This document shows, one piece after another, positions 8,354 to 17,289 of a stretch of DNA of 64,000 bases. The stretch is from an uncultured Ruminococcus sp. GTDB lineage: Bacteria; Bacillota; Clostridia; Oscillospirales; Ruminococcaceae. The notes beneath the pieces were generated by a model. It was not told the DNA's origin and did not search any database. It saw only the letters and a list, made by a program, of their open reading frames with translations. Position numbers and translations under genes: made by a program. The stretch spans positions 55,651-119,650 of the forward strand of contig CANQJV010000003.1 in the NCBI GenBank assembly GCA_947624295.1. Reading direction: 5' to 3'. Positions within the stretch are counted from its first letter, which is position 1. Each line of letters begins with the position of its first letter.

Positions 8354-10186
8354 ATGGATTATAATTTCACTATAGCACTTGCAGGAAATCCCAATGTAGG
8401 AAAATCGACTGTATTCAATGCACTTACAGGAATGAAACAGCATACAGGGAATTGGGCTGGGAAAACTGTTTCATGTGCTGAAGGTAGTTTTGTTTACAAT
8501 AACAAAACATTTGTTCTGGCTGATATTCCCGGAATATACTCGCTTTTAGCAAATTCCGCCGAAGAACAGGTAGCAAATGACTTTATATGTTCGGGCAAGG
8601 CTGACGGTGCTGTTGTTGTATGTGATGCCTCATGCCTTGAAAGAAATCTCAATCTTGTTTTGCAGGTAATGGACAAAATCCCGAAAACTGTTGTATGTGT
8701 CAATCTCATTGATGAGGCTGAAAAAAAGGGTATTTCCATAAACGCTGATAAATTAAGCGAAATATTGGGGATTCCCGTTGTGCTTACGTCGGCAAGAAAC
8801 AACAAAGGTCTTGACGAATTATGCAAAGCAATTGACTATATTGCTGAAAATGAACCTGTTCCGCTGAAACTTGAATTTTCGGGCGATGATGACAGCGTAA
8901 TATCAGCAATATCTCAAAAGGCAAGCGAAATAGCGTCTTGTGTTGTCAGTTGCAAATCAGCTGAACCGTATAAACGTGACAGACAGCTTGACAAGATATT
9001 CATGAGCCGTAAAACAGGCGTTCCTGTAATGTTATTGCTTTTTGGGCTGATTATGTGGATAACAGTTACAGGAGCAAATTACCCCTCTGAACTCCTCAGC
9101 AAAGGACTTTTTTCTTTAGGCGATATTATGTCGGAAAGTCTGATAAATTCAGGGTTGCCGTTATGGGTTGAGGGCGTACTCATTCAGGGAATATATAAAG
9201 TCCTTGCGTGGGTTGTTTCCGTAATGTTACCGCCTATGGCGATATTTTTCCCGCTGTTCACTTTGCTTGAGGATTTCGGCTATTTGCCACGGATTGCGTT
9301 TAATCTTGACGGCTGTTTCAGATGTTCGGGAGCGTGCGGTAAACAGGCAATTACAATGGCAATGGGACTTGGCTGTAATGCCTGCGGAGTTACAGGGTGC
9401 AGGATAATTGATTCGCCACGTGAACGGCTTATAGCGGTAATCACAAACAATTTTATGCTTTGCAACGGACGTTTCCCGACTGTTATTGCTGTTATAACGA
9501 TGTTTTTCGTTACAGTAGGCGGAATATGCGGTTCTGTACTGTCAGGTGCTGTACTTCTTGGAGTTATCCTGCTCGGAGTAATGGCGACACTTGCCGTATC
9601 GTATGTACTCTCGAAAACTGCGCTCAAAGGCGAATCAAGTTCATATACGCTTGAATTACCGCCGTATCGCCGTCCGCAAATATGCAAAGTTCTTGTGCGT
9701 TCGCTTTTCGACAGGACAATATTTGTACTTGGGAGAGCCTGTACAGCGTCAATCCCGTGCGGACTTATCATCTGGATTCTTGCGAATACAAAAATCAGCG
9801 GGTTATCACTTCTCGCCCATATATCAGGCTTTTTAGACCCTCTCGGTTCAATTATGGGGCTTGACGGTGTAATTTTGCTTGCCTTTATATTGGGATTCCC
9901 TGCCAACGAAATAGTTGTACCGATAATTCTGATGTCGTATATGGCGCAGGGCAGTCTTGTTGAAATGAGCGATAATACGGAATTATGGGCGGTTCTTGTT
10001 GCGAACGGCTGGACTATGAAAACTGCTTTATGTATGCTGATTTTCACGGTATTTCATTTCCCGTGTGCTACAACTTGTATGACGATAAAAAAAGAAACAG
10101 GCAGTTGGAAGTGGACTCTGATAAGTTTCGCACTTCCTACTGCCATAGGGATATTTTTATGCGTGATTGTAAACTTATTTAGCTAA
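8354..10186 (+). CDS. feoB: Ferrous iron transporter FeoB, short form
   Basis: GTP-dependent ferrous iron uptake across the cytoplasmic membrane. The 610 residues begin with a G domain: P-loop GNPNVGKS (11-18), switch DIPG, and NLID for guanine recognition. Membrane segments follow from about residue 220, with the conserved gate motif GCNACGVTGCRII, and the end is a run of hydrophobic helices. The length is at the low end for FeoB (usually about 650-770) and the region between the G domain and the membrane part is compact. No feoA lies next to it. I used the ATG at 8354, 6 bp after AGGAGG, not an in-frame codon 21 bp upstream. The 3' end overlaps the convergent transporter gene by 12 bp. Confidence 0.92.
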   Translation: MDYNFTIALAGNPNVGKSTVFNALTGMKQHTGNWAGKTVSCAEGSFVYNNKTFVLADIPGIYSLLANSAEEQVANDFICSGKADGAVVVCDASCLERNLNLVLQVMDKIPKTVVCVNLIDEAEKKGISINADKLSEILGIPVVLTSARNNKGLDELCKAIDYIAENEPVPLKLEFSGDDDSVISAISQKASEIASCVVSCKSAEPYKRDRQLDKIFMSRKTGVPVMLLLFGLIMWITVTGANYPSELLSKGLFSLGDIMSESLINSGLPLWVEGVLIQGIYKVLAWVVSVMLPPMAIFFPLFTLLEDFGYLPRIAFNLDGCFRCSGACGKQAITMAMGLGCNACGVTGCRIIDSPRERLIAVITNNFMLCNGRFPTVIAVITMFFVTVGGICGSVLSGAVLLGVILLGVMATLAVSYVLSKTALKGESSSYTLELPPYRRPQICKVLVRSLFDRTIFVLGRACTASIPCGLIIWILANTKISGLSLLAHISGFLDPLGSIMGLDGVILLAFILGFPANEIVVPIILMSYMAQGSLVEMSDNTELWAVLVANGWTMKTALCMLIFTVFHFPCATTCMTIKKETGSWKWTLISFALPTAIGIFLCVIVNLFS

Positions 10187-11971
10187 TTGTGCAAAATAAA
10201 GTTCGGAATATTTTTTGTAGTCGTTCAGGAATTGTTCATCATTTTTCTTGACATCGCTAAGATAAGCGTGAATATTTGTTTTTTCGTCAGTTTCAATAAG
10301 GCAGCCTGCAATATTTGAACAGTGGTCAGAAATACGTTCAAGATTAGTAAGAATATCCTGATATATATAGCCTAATTCAACAGTACACTCGTCATTCTGT
10401 AAACGGCATATATGGCGGTTTTTCAGTTCCGTGCTGAGATTGTCAACGACTTCCTCAATCGGTTCAACTCTATGTGCGGATTCGAGATTATCTTCTTCAT
10501 ATGAACTGAAAGAAATATCAATAATTTCGTATATAGCTCCCGAAATAACTGATAATTCGTTAATACATTCGTCCGAAAACCTGATGCCTTTTTCGTGGAT
10601 TTCCTGAACTGATTCGATAAGATTTACAGCGTGGTCTGAAATACGTTCGAAATTACCGACACAATGCATCATTTTCGAAACAGTACGGCTGTCTTTGCCT
10701 GTAATACTGCTTTTGGAAAGTTTCACAAGATAACTGTTGATTTTATCCTCATATTTGTCTATTAAGTCTTCCGCCTCAATTACACTCTGTACTTTTTCGT
10801 CGTCGTACGGCGAAACAAGCAGACCTATTGCATCTCTTATAGCAGTTTTAGTTATATCAGCCATTCTTATTGCAGTACCTCTGCACGCTTCAACAGCGAC
10901 ACTGGGAGTAGCAAGAAAACGTGTATCAAGAGTTGCAAATGTGTCTGTTTCGTCTGATTTACCTTTTTTGTCGTGTATGATGATATGCGACAATTTCACG
11001 AGTTGAGCCGAAAACGGCATAAGCAATAATGTTATCGCAACGTTGAAAATCGTGTGCATAACGGCGATACCTAAGTAACCTACTGTTTGCCCCATTATAT
11101 CGCCGAATGATGTAAAATTCTCAAGTAGGAGCGAAACAGGCAGTAATACAAGTACACCGATAATTTTCACTGAAATGTGAATACAGGCAACACGTTTAGC
11201 ATCTCTGCTTACGCCTATACTCGAAATAAGTGCTGTAACGCAAGTACCGACGTTAAGACCCATAATAATAGGGAGAGCCATACCGTAAGTCAATCCGCCT
11301 GATGCTGAAAACGCCATAAGTATTCCTATAGAGCCTGCTGAACTCTGAATAATTCCGGTGAAAACTGCTCCGACGAGAACGCCGAGAACAGGATTCTCAA
11401 AAGCTGTAAGTATCTGCTTGAATTGTTCCGATTCAGCAAGCGGGTCAACGGAATGTTTCATCAAGTCCATACCCGTCATAAGTACGGAAAATCCCACGAA
11501 AATATGTCCCACATCTCTTTTTTTAGCTTTTTTGCAAGCCATAATCATAATAATACCGATAAGTGCAAGCAAAGGCGAAAATGATTCAGGTTTAAGCAGC
11601 CGCAAAAGAAAACTGCCTATTCCGCCGTCGTCACCGCTGTCTATACCGCCAAGGCTGAGAATCCATGCTGTAAAAGTCGTACCTATATCAGCACCAAAAC
11701 AGACTGCAACAGTATCAGCGAGAGCCATAATCCCCGAATTTACGAAGCCGACAAGCATAACGGTCATAGCAGATGATGATTGTATAGCGATTGTCACAAC
11801 CATACCGAGAATTACCGCCATAAACTTATTTGAAGTCATTTTTTTAAGTGCGACTTCCATTTTACCGCCGGCGAGTTTTTCAAGACCTGTTGACATTACG
11901 TTCATTCCGTACAGGAAAAATGCAAGTCCGCCAAGCATTGTAAAGACATTGAACACCGAGAAATCTTCCAT
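10175..11971 (-). CDS. Na/Pi-cotransporter family protein with PhoU-like C-terminal domain
   Basis: Predicted sodium-dependent phosphate transporter of the NptA/YjbB type in the cytoplasmic membrane. The 598 residues contain an internal repeat typical of the family: QSSSAMTVMLVGFVNSG and QSSAGSIGILMAFSASG, each within a set of membrane helices in the first 320 residues. The C-terminal 240 residues are helical and PhoU-like (SDHAVNLIESVQEI and SDHCSNIAGCLIE), a part thought to sense or regulate phosphate. Its substrate is taken from the family, not shown. Ribosome site AAGGAGT precedes the ATG. A strong promoter and a repeat-containing leader lie directly upstream. It converges on feoB, with which it overlaps by 12 bp. 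Confidence 0.88.
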   Translation of the reverse strand: MEDFSVFNVFTMLGGLAFFLYGMNVMSTGLEKLAGGKMEVALKKMTSNKFMAVILGMVVTIAIQSSSAMTVMLVGFVNSGIMALADTVAVCFGADIGTTFTAWILSLGGIDSGDDGGIGSFLLRLLKPESFSPLLALIGIIMIMACKKAKKRDVGHIFVGFSVLMTGMDLMKHSVDPLAESEQFKQILTAFENPVLGVLVGAVFTGIIQSSAGSIGILMAFSASGGLTYGMALPIIMGLNVGTCVTALISSIGVSRDAKRVACIHISVKIIGVLVLLPVSLLLENFTSFGDIMGQTVGYLGIAVMHTIFNVAITLLLMPFSAQLVKLSHIIIHDKKGKSDETDTFATLDTRFLATPSVAVEACRGTAIRMADITKTAIRDAIGLLVSPYDDEKVQSVIEAEDLIDKYEDKINSYLVKLSKSSITGKDSRTVSKMMHCVGNFERISDHAVNLIESVQEIHEKGIRFSDECINELSVISGAIYEIIDISFSSYEEDNLESAHRVEPIEEVVDNLSTELKNRHICRLQNDECTVELGYIYQDILTNLERISDHCSNIAGCLIETDEKTNIHAYLSDVKKNDEQFLNDYKKYSELYFAQLAK

Positions 11972-11991
11972 AAAATTACTCCTTAACTTTT

Positions 11992-12030
11992 AAATACAGG
12001 CTTTCACCTTATAGGCTTTCACCTGTATTT
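11992..12030 (-). promoter_or_regulatory. Direct plus inverted repeat in the leader of the phosphate transporter
   Basis: AGGCTTTCACCT occurs twice (11998-12009 and 12013-12024, 15-bp phase), and the pair is framed by an inverted repeat AAATACAGG (11992-12000) / CCTGTATTT (12022-12030). The whole block starts 1 bp downstream of the -10 box on the minus strand. It could be an operator for a dimeric regulator or an RNA leader hairpin. The PhoP-like regulator at 59542 is a possible partner, but the sequence does not match the TTAACA-type Pho box I know. Confidence 0.55.
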
Positions 12031-12031
12031 A

Positions 12032-12059
12032 ATTATATCAGAAGTAAAAAAACAGTCAA
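12032..12059 (-). promoter_or_regulatory. Predicted sigma-A promoter of the phosphate transporter
   Basis: On the minus strand: TTGACT (12059-12054), a 16-bp spacer, TATAAT (12037-12032). The leader to the ATG at 11971 is about 53 nt and contains the repeat block described at 11992-12030. Confidence 0.72.
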
Positions 12060-12097
12060 TAGATTTTGCTTAAATTTTACAAAGATTTAACATAGAA

Positions 12098-12922
12098 TCA
12101 ATACGGCATTCTGAATTTAGATACACGCCATGCGCCGTCCGAGTCAACAGTAATAACAAATTCGTCACTTTGCACATATGCGCCCTCATTGAAATCATTA
12201 TCACTGTAAAAATTGTCTACAGTAAATGAAATTTCGTTTTCGGAACGTGAATTTATAGCTGTTATTTCTGATTTTTCATAGAAAATATCAGAACCTCTTG
12301 CACCGTTCAGGCAGTAAACGTGACCGTTTGATTCCGTGAACACTTCATCAAGCGTATCCTCATATTTTTCGCTGAAAATCTTATGGAAATCAGCCCGTAC
12401 ATCAGCAAGGGAATTTATTCCCTCAGTAGTCACAAGATAGCAGTCCCAGCCAAATTGATTTTGTGCAGTCTGACTTGTATCGAGTTCATACGGCGAACCT
12501 ACAGTAAAATTCCATTCTGTTTCGCAGGCTGTCCTGAAAAGCGCAAATCCTGCCGAAATAATTTCCTCATCGCTTTTTTCCTCAACAGGAGTGTCGAAAA
12601 CTATTCCCTCACTTACGTCAACTTCTTGCGGAGAATTTTCCTCTGTTGCAGTGACTGTTGTTGTGAGTGCGTTTTTTGTTGTAATAGTTGTAATATCAGC
12701 CGTTGTTTGCAGTGATGATTCTTCTGATACAGGCTGTTCTGTAGTTATAGCAGTTGTTGCCTGTAATTCGCTGTCCGCTGTAGTCTGTACTGTTTCAGTT
12801 ACCTGCGCCGTACTTGCTGTACTTACAGAACTGTCCTGTATACTGCTTTCCTGACCGTCAGAACAAGCTGAAAATGCACATATAAGCGTTAACGCAAGCG
12901 ATATTGTCAAAAATTTTTTCAT
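12098..12922 (-). CDS. Secreted lipoprotein of unknown function
   Basis: Start taken at the ATG at 12922, which has GAGGAGG 7 bp upstream; the longer open frame has no better site. The 274-residue product has a lipoprotein signal (KKFLTISLALTLICAFSAC, cysteine at 20) and so should be tethered outside the membrane. A Ser/Thr-rich stretch follows (about 21-95), then a globular part of about 150 residues containing AGFALFRTACETEWNFTVG and ending in RVSKFRMPY. This part resembles small secreted domains of clostridial lipoproteins, but I cannot name the family. It lies 4 bp behind rnr and is probably co-transcribed, though the functions show no link. Confidence 0.8.
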   Translation of the reverse strand: MKKFLTISLALTLICAFSACSDGQESSIQDSSVSTASTAQVTETVQTTADSELQATTAITTEQPVSEESSLQTTADITTITTKNALTTTVTATEENSPQEVDVSEGIVFDTPVEEKSDEEIISAGFALFRTACETEWNFTVGSPYELDTSQTAQNQFGWDCYLVTTEGINSLADVRADFHKIFSEKYEDTLDEVFTESNGHVYCLNGARGSDIFYEKSEITAINSRSENEISFTVDNFYSDNDFNEGAYVQSDEFVITVDSDGAWRVSKFRMPY

Positions 12923-12926
12923 AATG

Positions 12927-15086
12927 TCATTCCTCCTCATCAAGAACAAAATCAACATTTCCACTGCTTACATCAACAGATGCACATATGACTTGTACAG
13001 TATCACCAAGTTCATATGAAACTCCGCTGAATTTTTCGGTTAAAGCTACAGGTTCGGAATAATCATATTCGCCCTCCGGAAGTGTCCTTATATGAACCAA
13101 TCCCTCAACAGAGTTAGGTAATTCCGCATAAAATCCGTATTCCGCAACGCTTGAGATTTTCGCCGTAAAACTCTCGCCTATATGACGTTTCATATATTCC
13201 GCCTTATAGCAGTCATCGCATTCCCTTTCGACTGAAATCGCCGTCAATTCTGCTGATGATGATTTTTCGGACGCATTCACAACAAATCCGCTGTATCTCT
13301 TTTCAAGCCATTTTTCGTCGTATCCCGCAAGAATATCCGTGATAATACGATGTATCGCCAAATCGGGATAACGCCGTATAGGTGACGTAAAATGTGCGTA
13401 ATCATCAAGGACAAGCCCGAAATGCCCAAGCGGTTCTTCTGAATATTTCGCCTTTGACATTGAACGGAGTACAGCCATATTGACCGCCTGAAATTTTTCG
13501 GTACCTCTTGCATTCTCAAGTATTGCGGAGGCGTGAACAGGCTTAAATTCCGTGAAATGCGGGTATTCTATGTGCATTTTCGTGAGAAATTCACATAAAA
13601 CAGCAGTTTTTTCTTCAGGAGGAGCCTCGTGTACACGGTACACAAACGGAACATTTTTTTCTCTCGCAAGTTTAGCTGCCGCCTCATTTGCGCACAACAT
13701 AAATTCCTCTATAATACGTTCAGCTTTTCCACGTTCACGGGGCTGTACGTCAATGCATACGCCGTTTTCGCCGATTATCAGCTTGCTTTCAGTCGTTTCG
13801 AGTTCAGGAGCATTACGCTGTTTTTTCTTTGCAATCAGCACATCAGCAAGTTCGTCAATCAATTGTATTTCCTGCGCAACACTGTCGTATTTTGCCAATA
13901 TATCGTTATCTGCTGTACCGTCAAGTATACTGTTCACTTCGCTGTAAACGCCTTTGACCCTTGATTTTATGACGCTTTTACAGAAACGGTAACTCAACAT
14001 AGCACCATTTTCATCAAGTTCCATAAATGCCGACAAAGTAAGTCGGTTTTCATCGGGATTCAGCGAACATATGCCGTTTGAAAGTGCTTTCGGCAGCATA
14101 GGGATGACTTTATCGGCGTAATATATACTTGTCCCACGGCGGAGAGCCTCTTTATCAAGCGAACTGTTGCCCTTGACGTAGTGCGAAACGTCAGCAATGT
14201 GTACTCCCAGAATCCAACCATTTTCCGTGCGTTCAACTGAAATTGCATCATCAAGGTCTTTTGATTCAGCACCGTCTATTGTGAATACAGGCAGATGACG
14301 CAAATCCTCACGGTTATTGAAACTGTACTCCTGCACACCGCCCTCCTCAATTTTATGGGCTTCTCTGATTACATCTTCAGGGAAATCTTTTTCAACTCCG
14401 TGCATTATGAGGATTGCCTCCGCACACGAAGATGCAAGTTCACTACTACCGAAAACGGAGATAATACGTACTTTGTGTTCAGCGTGCCTTTTACCTCTAT
14501 GAGTGATTTCAGCAAGCACCTTGTCGCCCTCGCTGAAAATAATATTATTTCCCTTATCAATAAAAATATGCGTATTCGGTGAAATATCGGGGACAAGGTA
14601 CAAATTGCCGTCAACATATTCAATACTTCCGGTCATTTCGTTACTTCCAAAGACGAGAATATCAACAATTTCGCCTTCAGGTTCGCCTGAACGTGACGGT
14701 ATATCGGCGATAAGCACTTTATCATGAGGCATAGCACCAAGCATACATTTACCGGGGATAAAATATTCCGTACCGTCATCAGTTTTTGCGAATCCGAAAG
14801 TACGGCTAAGGCGAGTAATTTCACCCGTATGCATTCCGAGGCGTTCAGCAAAAGCGACTTTCATACCTTTGCGCATCACAACAACACCGTCCGTGCGGAG
14901 TTCGTCAAATGCTTTTACAAAATTATCCCTACCTCCTTTTTTAGTACGGCATTTTTTTTCGAGTTCCGCAAGAGTTATGATTTTTTTATTGCACGACCTC
15001 AGAAAAGTAACAATTTTATTTTTATAGCTTTCAACACTGATTTCTGTATTATGCGATATATTTTTTTTCTTTGATTTTCCGGACAT
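12927..15086 (-). CDS. rnr: Ribonuclease R (RNase II/RNB family exoribonuclease)
   Basis: 3'-to-5' exoribonuclease that degrades structured RNA in mRNA and rRNA turnover, and trims tmRNA targets in some bacteria. The 719 residues show a basic N-terminal winged-helix-like part (FLRSCNKKIITLAELEKKC), cold-shock domains (about 65-230, including GFAKTDDGTEYFIPG), the RNB catalytic domain (about 245-570) with the metal-binding DGAESKDLDDAIS cluster and FTSPIRRYPDLAIHR, and a C-terminal S1 domain (FTAKISSVAEYGFYAEL). In Gram-positive bacteria rnr commonly follows secG, as here; smpB often comes next but is replaced by a lipoprotein gene. A GGAG site precedes the ATG. A terminator-like hairpin lies between secG and rnr. 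Confidence 0.94.
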   Translation of the reverse strand: MSGKSKKKNISHNTEISVESYKNKIVTFLRSCNKKIITLAELEKKCRTKKGGRDNFVKAFDELRTDGVVVMRKGMKVAFAERLGMHTGEITRLSRTFGFAKTDDGTEYFIPGKCMLGAMPHDKVLIADIPSRSGEPEGEIVDILVFGSNEMTGSIEYVDGNLYLVPDISPNTHIFIDKGNNIIFSEGDKVLAEITHRGKRHAEHKVRIISVFGSSELASSCAEAILIMHGVEKDFPEDVIREAHKIEEGGVQEYSFNNREDLRHLPVFTIDGAESKDLDDAISVERTENGWILGVHIADVSHYVKGNSSLDKEALRRGTSIYYADKVIPMLPKALSNGICSLNPDENRLTLSAFMELDENGAMLSYRFCKSVIKSRVKGVYSEVNSILDGTADNDILAKYDSVAQEIQLIDELADVLIAKKKQRNAPELETTESKLIIGENGVCIDVQPRERGKAERIIEEFMLCANEAAAKLAREKNVPFVYRVHEAPPEEKTAVLCEFLTKMHIEYPHFTEFKPVHASAILENARGTEKFQAVNMAVLRSMSKAKYSEEPLGHFGLVLDDYAHFTSPIRRYPDLAIHRIITDILAGYDEKWLEKRYSGFVVNASEKSSSAELTAISVERECDDCYKAEYMKRHIGESFTAKISSVAEYGFYAELPNSVEGLVHIRTLPEGEYDYSEPVALTEKFSGVSYELGDTVQVICASVDVSSGNVDFVLDEEE

Positions 15087-15110
15087 TTTTTCAACTCCTA
15101 ACTAATCATT

Positions 15111-15141
15111 AAAAAAGCCCCATGACTTAATTGTCACGGGG
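15111..15141 (-). terminator. Terminator or attenuator between secG and rnr
   Basis: Read on the minus strand: CCCCGTGAC, 6-nt loop, GTCATGGGG, then CTTTTTT. The stem is 9 bp with one G-U pair. It sits 12 bp after the secG stop and 25 bp before rnr, so it either ends the secG transcript or limits how much reaches rnr. No separate rnr promoter is obvious in this short gap. Confidence 0.7.
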
Positions 15142-15152
15142 AAGTTTTGTTC

Positions 15153-15413
15153 TTACTTATCGGTAAAAATCGGAATAATATTGATTGCAAGCGTCAATAT
15201 GAAAAGTACAATTCCACAAAATCTCGTGAATTTTGCGAGGATTGCCTCACGGCTTCTGCCCTCATTTTTCCCGTAGAATGAATCAGAGCTTGCGCCGGTA
15301 AGTGCTGCTGTCATACTGTCTTGTGATTTTTGTTCCTGCGAAAGACAAAGGATAACTATAACAAGACAGAGGGCAATAAGAACTGCTCCGCCGATTATTT
15401 CGAGTATGCTCAT
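15153..15413 (-). CDS. secG: Preprotein translocase subunit SecG
   Basis: Small accessory subunit of the SecYEG channel in the cytoplasmic membrane. The 86 residues have the expected two hydrophobic helices (about 3-25 and 62-80) around a polar loop that carries the family-typical pattern SQDSMTAALTGASSDSFYGK. The start is the ATG at 15413 behind GGAGGTAG; the longer frame upstream would place unlikely residues before it. SecD and SecF, which work with the same channel, are encoded at 31808-34212. Confidence 0.9.
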   Translation of the reverse strand: MSILEIIGGAVLIALCLVIVILCLSQEQKSQDSMTAALTGASSDSFYGKNEGRSREAILAKFTRFCGIVLFILTLAINIIPIFTDK

Positions 15414-15480
15414 AAAAACTACCTCCATAAGTATTACAAGTATCAGACCATTGCACAAAAATGGTACTTCAGATAGTATT

Positions 15481-15509
15481 ATTATAACATAAAATATCAG
15501 TCTTTGCAA
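15481..15509 (-). promoter_or_regulatory. Predicted sigma-A promoter of secG
   Basis: On the minus strand: TTGCAA (15509-15504), 17-bp spacer, TATAAT (15486-15481). The leader to secG is about 60 nt. The 225-bp gap to the divergent yabP gene shows no other recognisable element. Confidence 0.7.
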
Positions 15510-15638
15510 GTACTATAATATAAAAAAATCTGTTTTTGCAATGCAATTTTTTGTTGAATTTGTACAATGCTATTTTAGGAATAAAATTTAATCAACGTGA
15601 ATATAGTATTATAAGAAATAATTTTAAGGAGAATTACT

Positions 15639-15917
15639 ATGCAGGACAAGGCTACTAAAAAAGACCATAATATTATCATCGAAAACAGGCAGAGTATGAG
15701 TATATCGGGGATAACTGATGTTGATAGTTTTGACGAAAAAGCAATCTGTCTGTACACACAATTGGGCGAACTCACTATACAAGGGCGTGAGTTACATATT
15801 GATTCGATGAGCGTCGAAACGGGTGATATGAAGATAACAGGCGATATATGGGGAGTTATTTACGGCGACCGTGACAGGAAAAATCCGATTTCAGCATTGG
15901 GGAAACTTTTCAGATGA
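15639..15917 (+). CDS. yabP: Sporulation protein YabP
   Basis: A 92-residue protein of the YabP family, in Bacillus made in the mother cell and needed for spore cortex formation together with YabQ. Typical features are the start HNIIIENRQSMSISGITDVDSFDE, given here only in part, and the repeating beta-strand pattern up to VIYGDRD. It overlaps yabQ by 4 bp (ATGA), and the order yabP-yabQ-divIC-yabR is the same as in Bacillus subtilis. The ribosome site is AAGGAGAA. No sigma-E type promoter could be identified with confidence upstream. Confidence 0.9.
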   Translation: MQDKATKKDHNIIIENRQSMSISGITDVDSFDEKAICLYTQLGELTIQGRELHIDSMSVETGDMKITGDIWGVIYGDRDRKNPISALGKLFR

Positions 15918-16417
15918 GAGTGCCCGAAACATTTTTCAGCATACAGGAAGAAGTCACATTATTCCTGCTGTCGTGCGTTGCAGGAGCATTTATAGGAATT
16001 TTCTATGATATTTTCCGAACACTGCGCCTGATGATAAAACATAATTTCTTTTTTGTCATTGCGGAAGATGTATTTTTTCTCGCCTGCTATGCAGTATTCC
16101 TGTCTGCTTTCGCATCGGTTCAGGCAAGAGGTGAATTGCGGTTTTATTTTGTCATAGGGAATGCCCTCGGTTTTACACTGTATTTTTTCACACTCGGTAC
16201 TTTCGTTATACGCACATTCAGAAAATTTTTCGGCTTAATCAGCAGAATTTTTGCTCCAGTCAAGAATTTATATTCAATATTATGTAGAAAAGTAAGGGGT
16301 AAATTTGTAGAAATTTCCGAAAATAATGTAAAATTCATAAAAAAATTAAAATTCCTATTGCCAAACGATAAGCATTTGTTGTATAATAATAATGAATCTA
16401 AAAAAGAAAGAACGTGA
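15914..16417 (+). CDS. yabQ: Spore cortex biosynthesis protein YabQ
   Basis: Membrane protein of 167 residues, needed for cortex formation in Bacillus. Three to four hydrophobic helices occupy about residues 12-105 (including AGAFIGIFYDIFRTLRLMI, the family-typical segment), and a basic tail follows. The start overlaps the yabP stop by 4 bp and the stop (TGA) touches the divIC start (TGAATG), which suggests translational coupling. Its presence argues that the lineage keeps, or recently kept, a sporulation programme. Confidence 0.88.
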   Translation: MRVPETFFSIQEEVTLFLLSCVAGAFIGIFYDIFRTLRLMIKHNFFFVIAEDVFFLACYAVFLSAFASVQARGELRFYFVIGNALGFTLYFFTLGTFVIRTFRKFFGLISRIFAPVKNLYSILCRKVRGKFVEISENNVKFIKKLKFLLPNDKHLLYNNNESKKERT

Positions 16418-16753
16418 ATGTTATTGCCGAAAAAAGTAAAAGAAAAAAAGGTTAAAGTTAAAAAAAATACCAAAAAGGGTCTCTTTAACCTTGGACTTGT
16501 TAAAATAACCGCAACTGCTATACTTGTGGCTTGTACCGTACTTCTTATCACAACCGAGCAGGACTGTAAAAAGAAAGAACGTGAGCTTATCAGTATACAG
16601 TCGAAAATCGATGCGTATAATATGTCAAATGAGGATTTGAAAAGAACCCTCGAAAGCGATGACCTGTCGGCATATATGGAAAAAGTCGCCCTCGAAGAAC
16701 GAGGTTATGCCTACCCTGACGAAAGACGTTTCTATGATACGTCACGAGATTGA
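16418..16753 (+). CDS. divIC: Septum formation initiator, DivIC/FtsB family
   Basis: Single-pass membrane protein of the division site that works with DivIB and FtsL. The 111 residues show a Lys-rich cytoplasmic start (about 1-25), one membrane helix (ITATAILVACTVLLITTE), and a coiled coil (about 47-80), followed by the family-typical end with EKVALEERGYAYPDERRFY. The start directly follows the yabQ stop, and the position next to yabQ matches B. subtilis divIC. Confidence 0.88.
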   Translation: MLLPKKVKEKKVKVKKNTKKGLFNLGLVKITATAILVACTVLLITTEQDCKKKERELISIQSKIDAYNMSNEDLKRTLESDDLSAYMEKVALEERGYAYPDERRFYDTSRD

Positions 16754-16797
16754 CATAAAAAATTTATTATTTTAATTTAAGGAGTTTTATAATTATT

Positions 16798-17238
16798 ATG
16801 CAGGTTGAAATCGGAAAAATCTATACCGGAAAGGTTAAAGGAATCGCTAAATACGGTGCTTTCATCGACATCGACGGAGGTGGTACCGGAATGGTACATA
16901 TCTCTGAAATTGCCAATACTTTCGTCAATGAAATCCGTGACCACCTTACTGAAGGTCAGGAAGTAAAAGTTAAGGTCATAGGCATCAACGAACAGGGCAA
17001 AGTCAGCCTCTCTATCAAAAAGGCTCTCGATGAAAATGAACCTCAGGCTGAAAAAAAGAAATTCACTCCGAACCGAGAACACAAAAATAAGCCTGTTGTA
17101 TGGGAACCTAAAAAGCCTGTCCCTCAATCCGAAATGACTTTTGAGGATATGATAAGCCACTTCAAACAGTCCAGCGAAGAAAAAATGAGCGACCTCAAAA
17201 GAAGTACCGACAGAAAAAATAAGACAAAAAGAAAATGA
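16798..17238 (+). CDS. yabR: S1-domain RNA-binding protein, YabR type
   Basis: A 146-residue cytoplasmic protein with one S1 RNA-binding domain at about 1-75 (GKIYTGKVKGIAKYGAFIDI, HISEIANTFV, VKVIGINEQGKVSLSIKKA) and a basic, probably disordered tail. The family is related to general stress protein 13 of Bacillus, found on ribosomes. It follows divIC as in B. subtilis. The start ATG lies 11 bp after AAGGAG. An intrinsic terminator follows 9 bp after the stop. Confidence 0.88.
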   Translation: MQVEIGKIYTGKVKGIAKYGAFIDIDGGGTGMVHISEIANTFVNEIRDHLTEGQEVKVKVIGINEQGKVSLSIKKALDENEPQAEKKKFTPNREHKNKPVVWEPKKPVPQSEMTFEDMISHFKQSSEEKMSDLKRSTDRKNKTKRK

Positions 17239-17246
17239 CATCTTAC

Positions 17247-17272
17247 AGCTCTCCATTATGGGGAGCTTTTTT
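17247..17272 (+). terminator. Intrinsic terminator after yabR
   Basis: AGCTCTCC, ATTAT loop region, GGGGAGCT and then TTTTTT. It closes the yabP-yabQ-divIC-yabR operon ahead of the glycan operon promoters. Confidence 0.85.
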
Positions 17273-17289
17273 GTGTAAAATGACAGTTT

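Noticed and set aside
9280..10047. 255-codon open frame antisense to feoB
   Set aside because: It lies fully within a strongly conserved gene, has no ribosome site and no recognisable protein pattern.
11358..11993. 211-codon open frame antisense to the phosphate transporter
   Set aside because: It mirrors the transporter codons, is Ser/Ile/Pro-rich without a family, and lacks a start signal.
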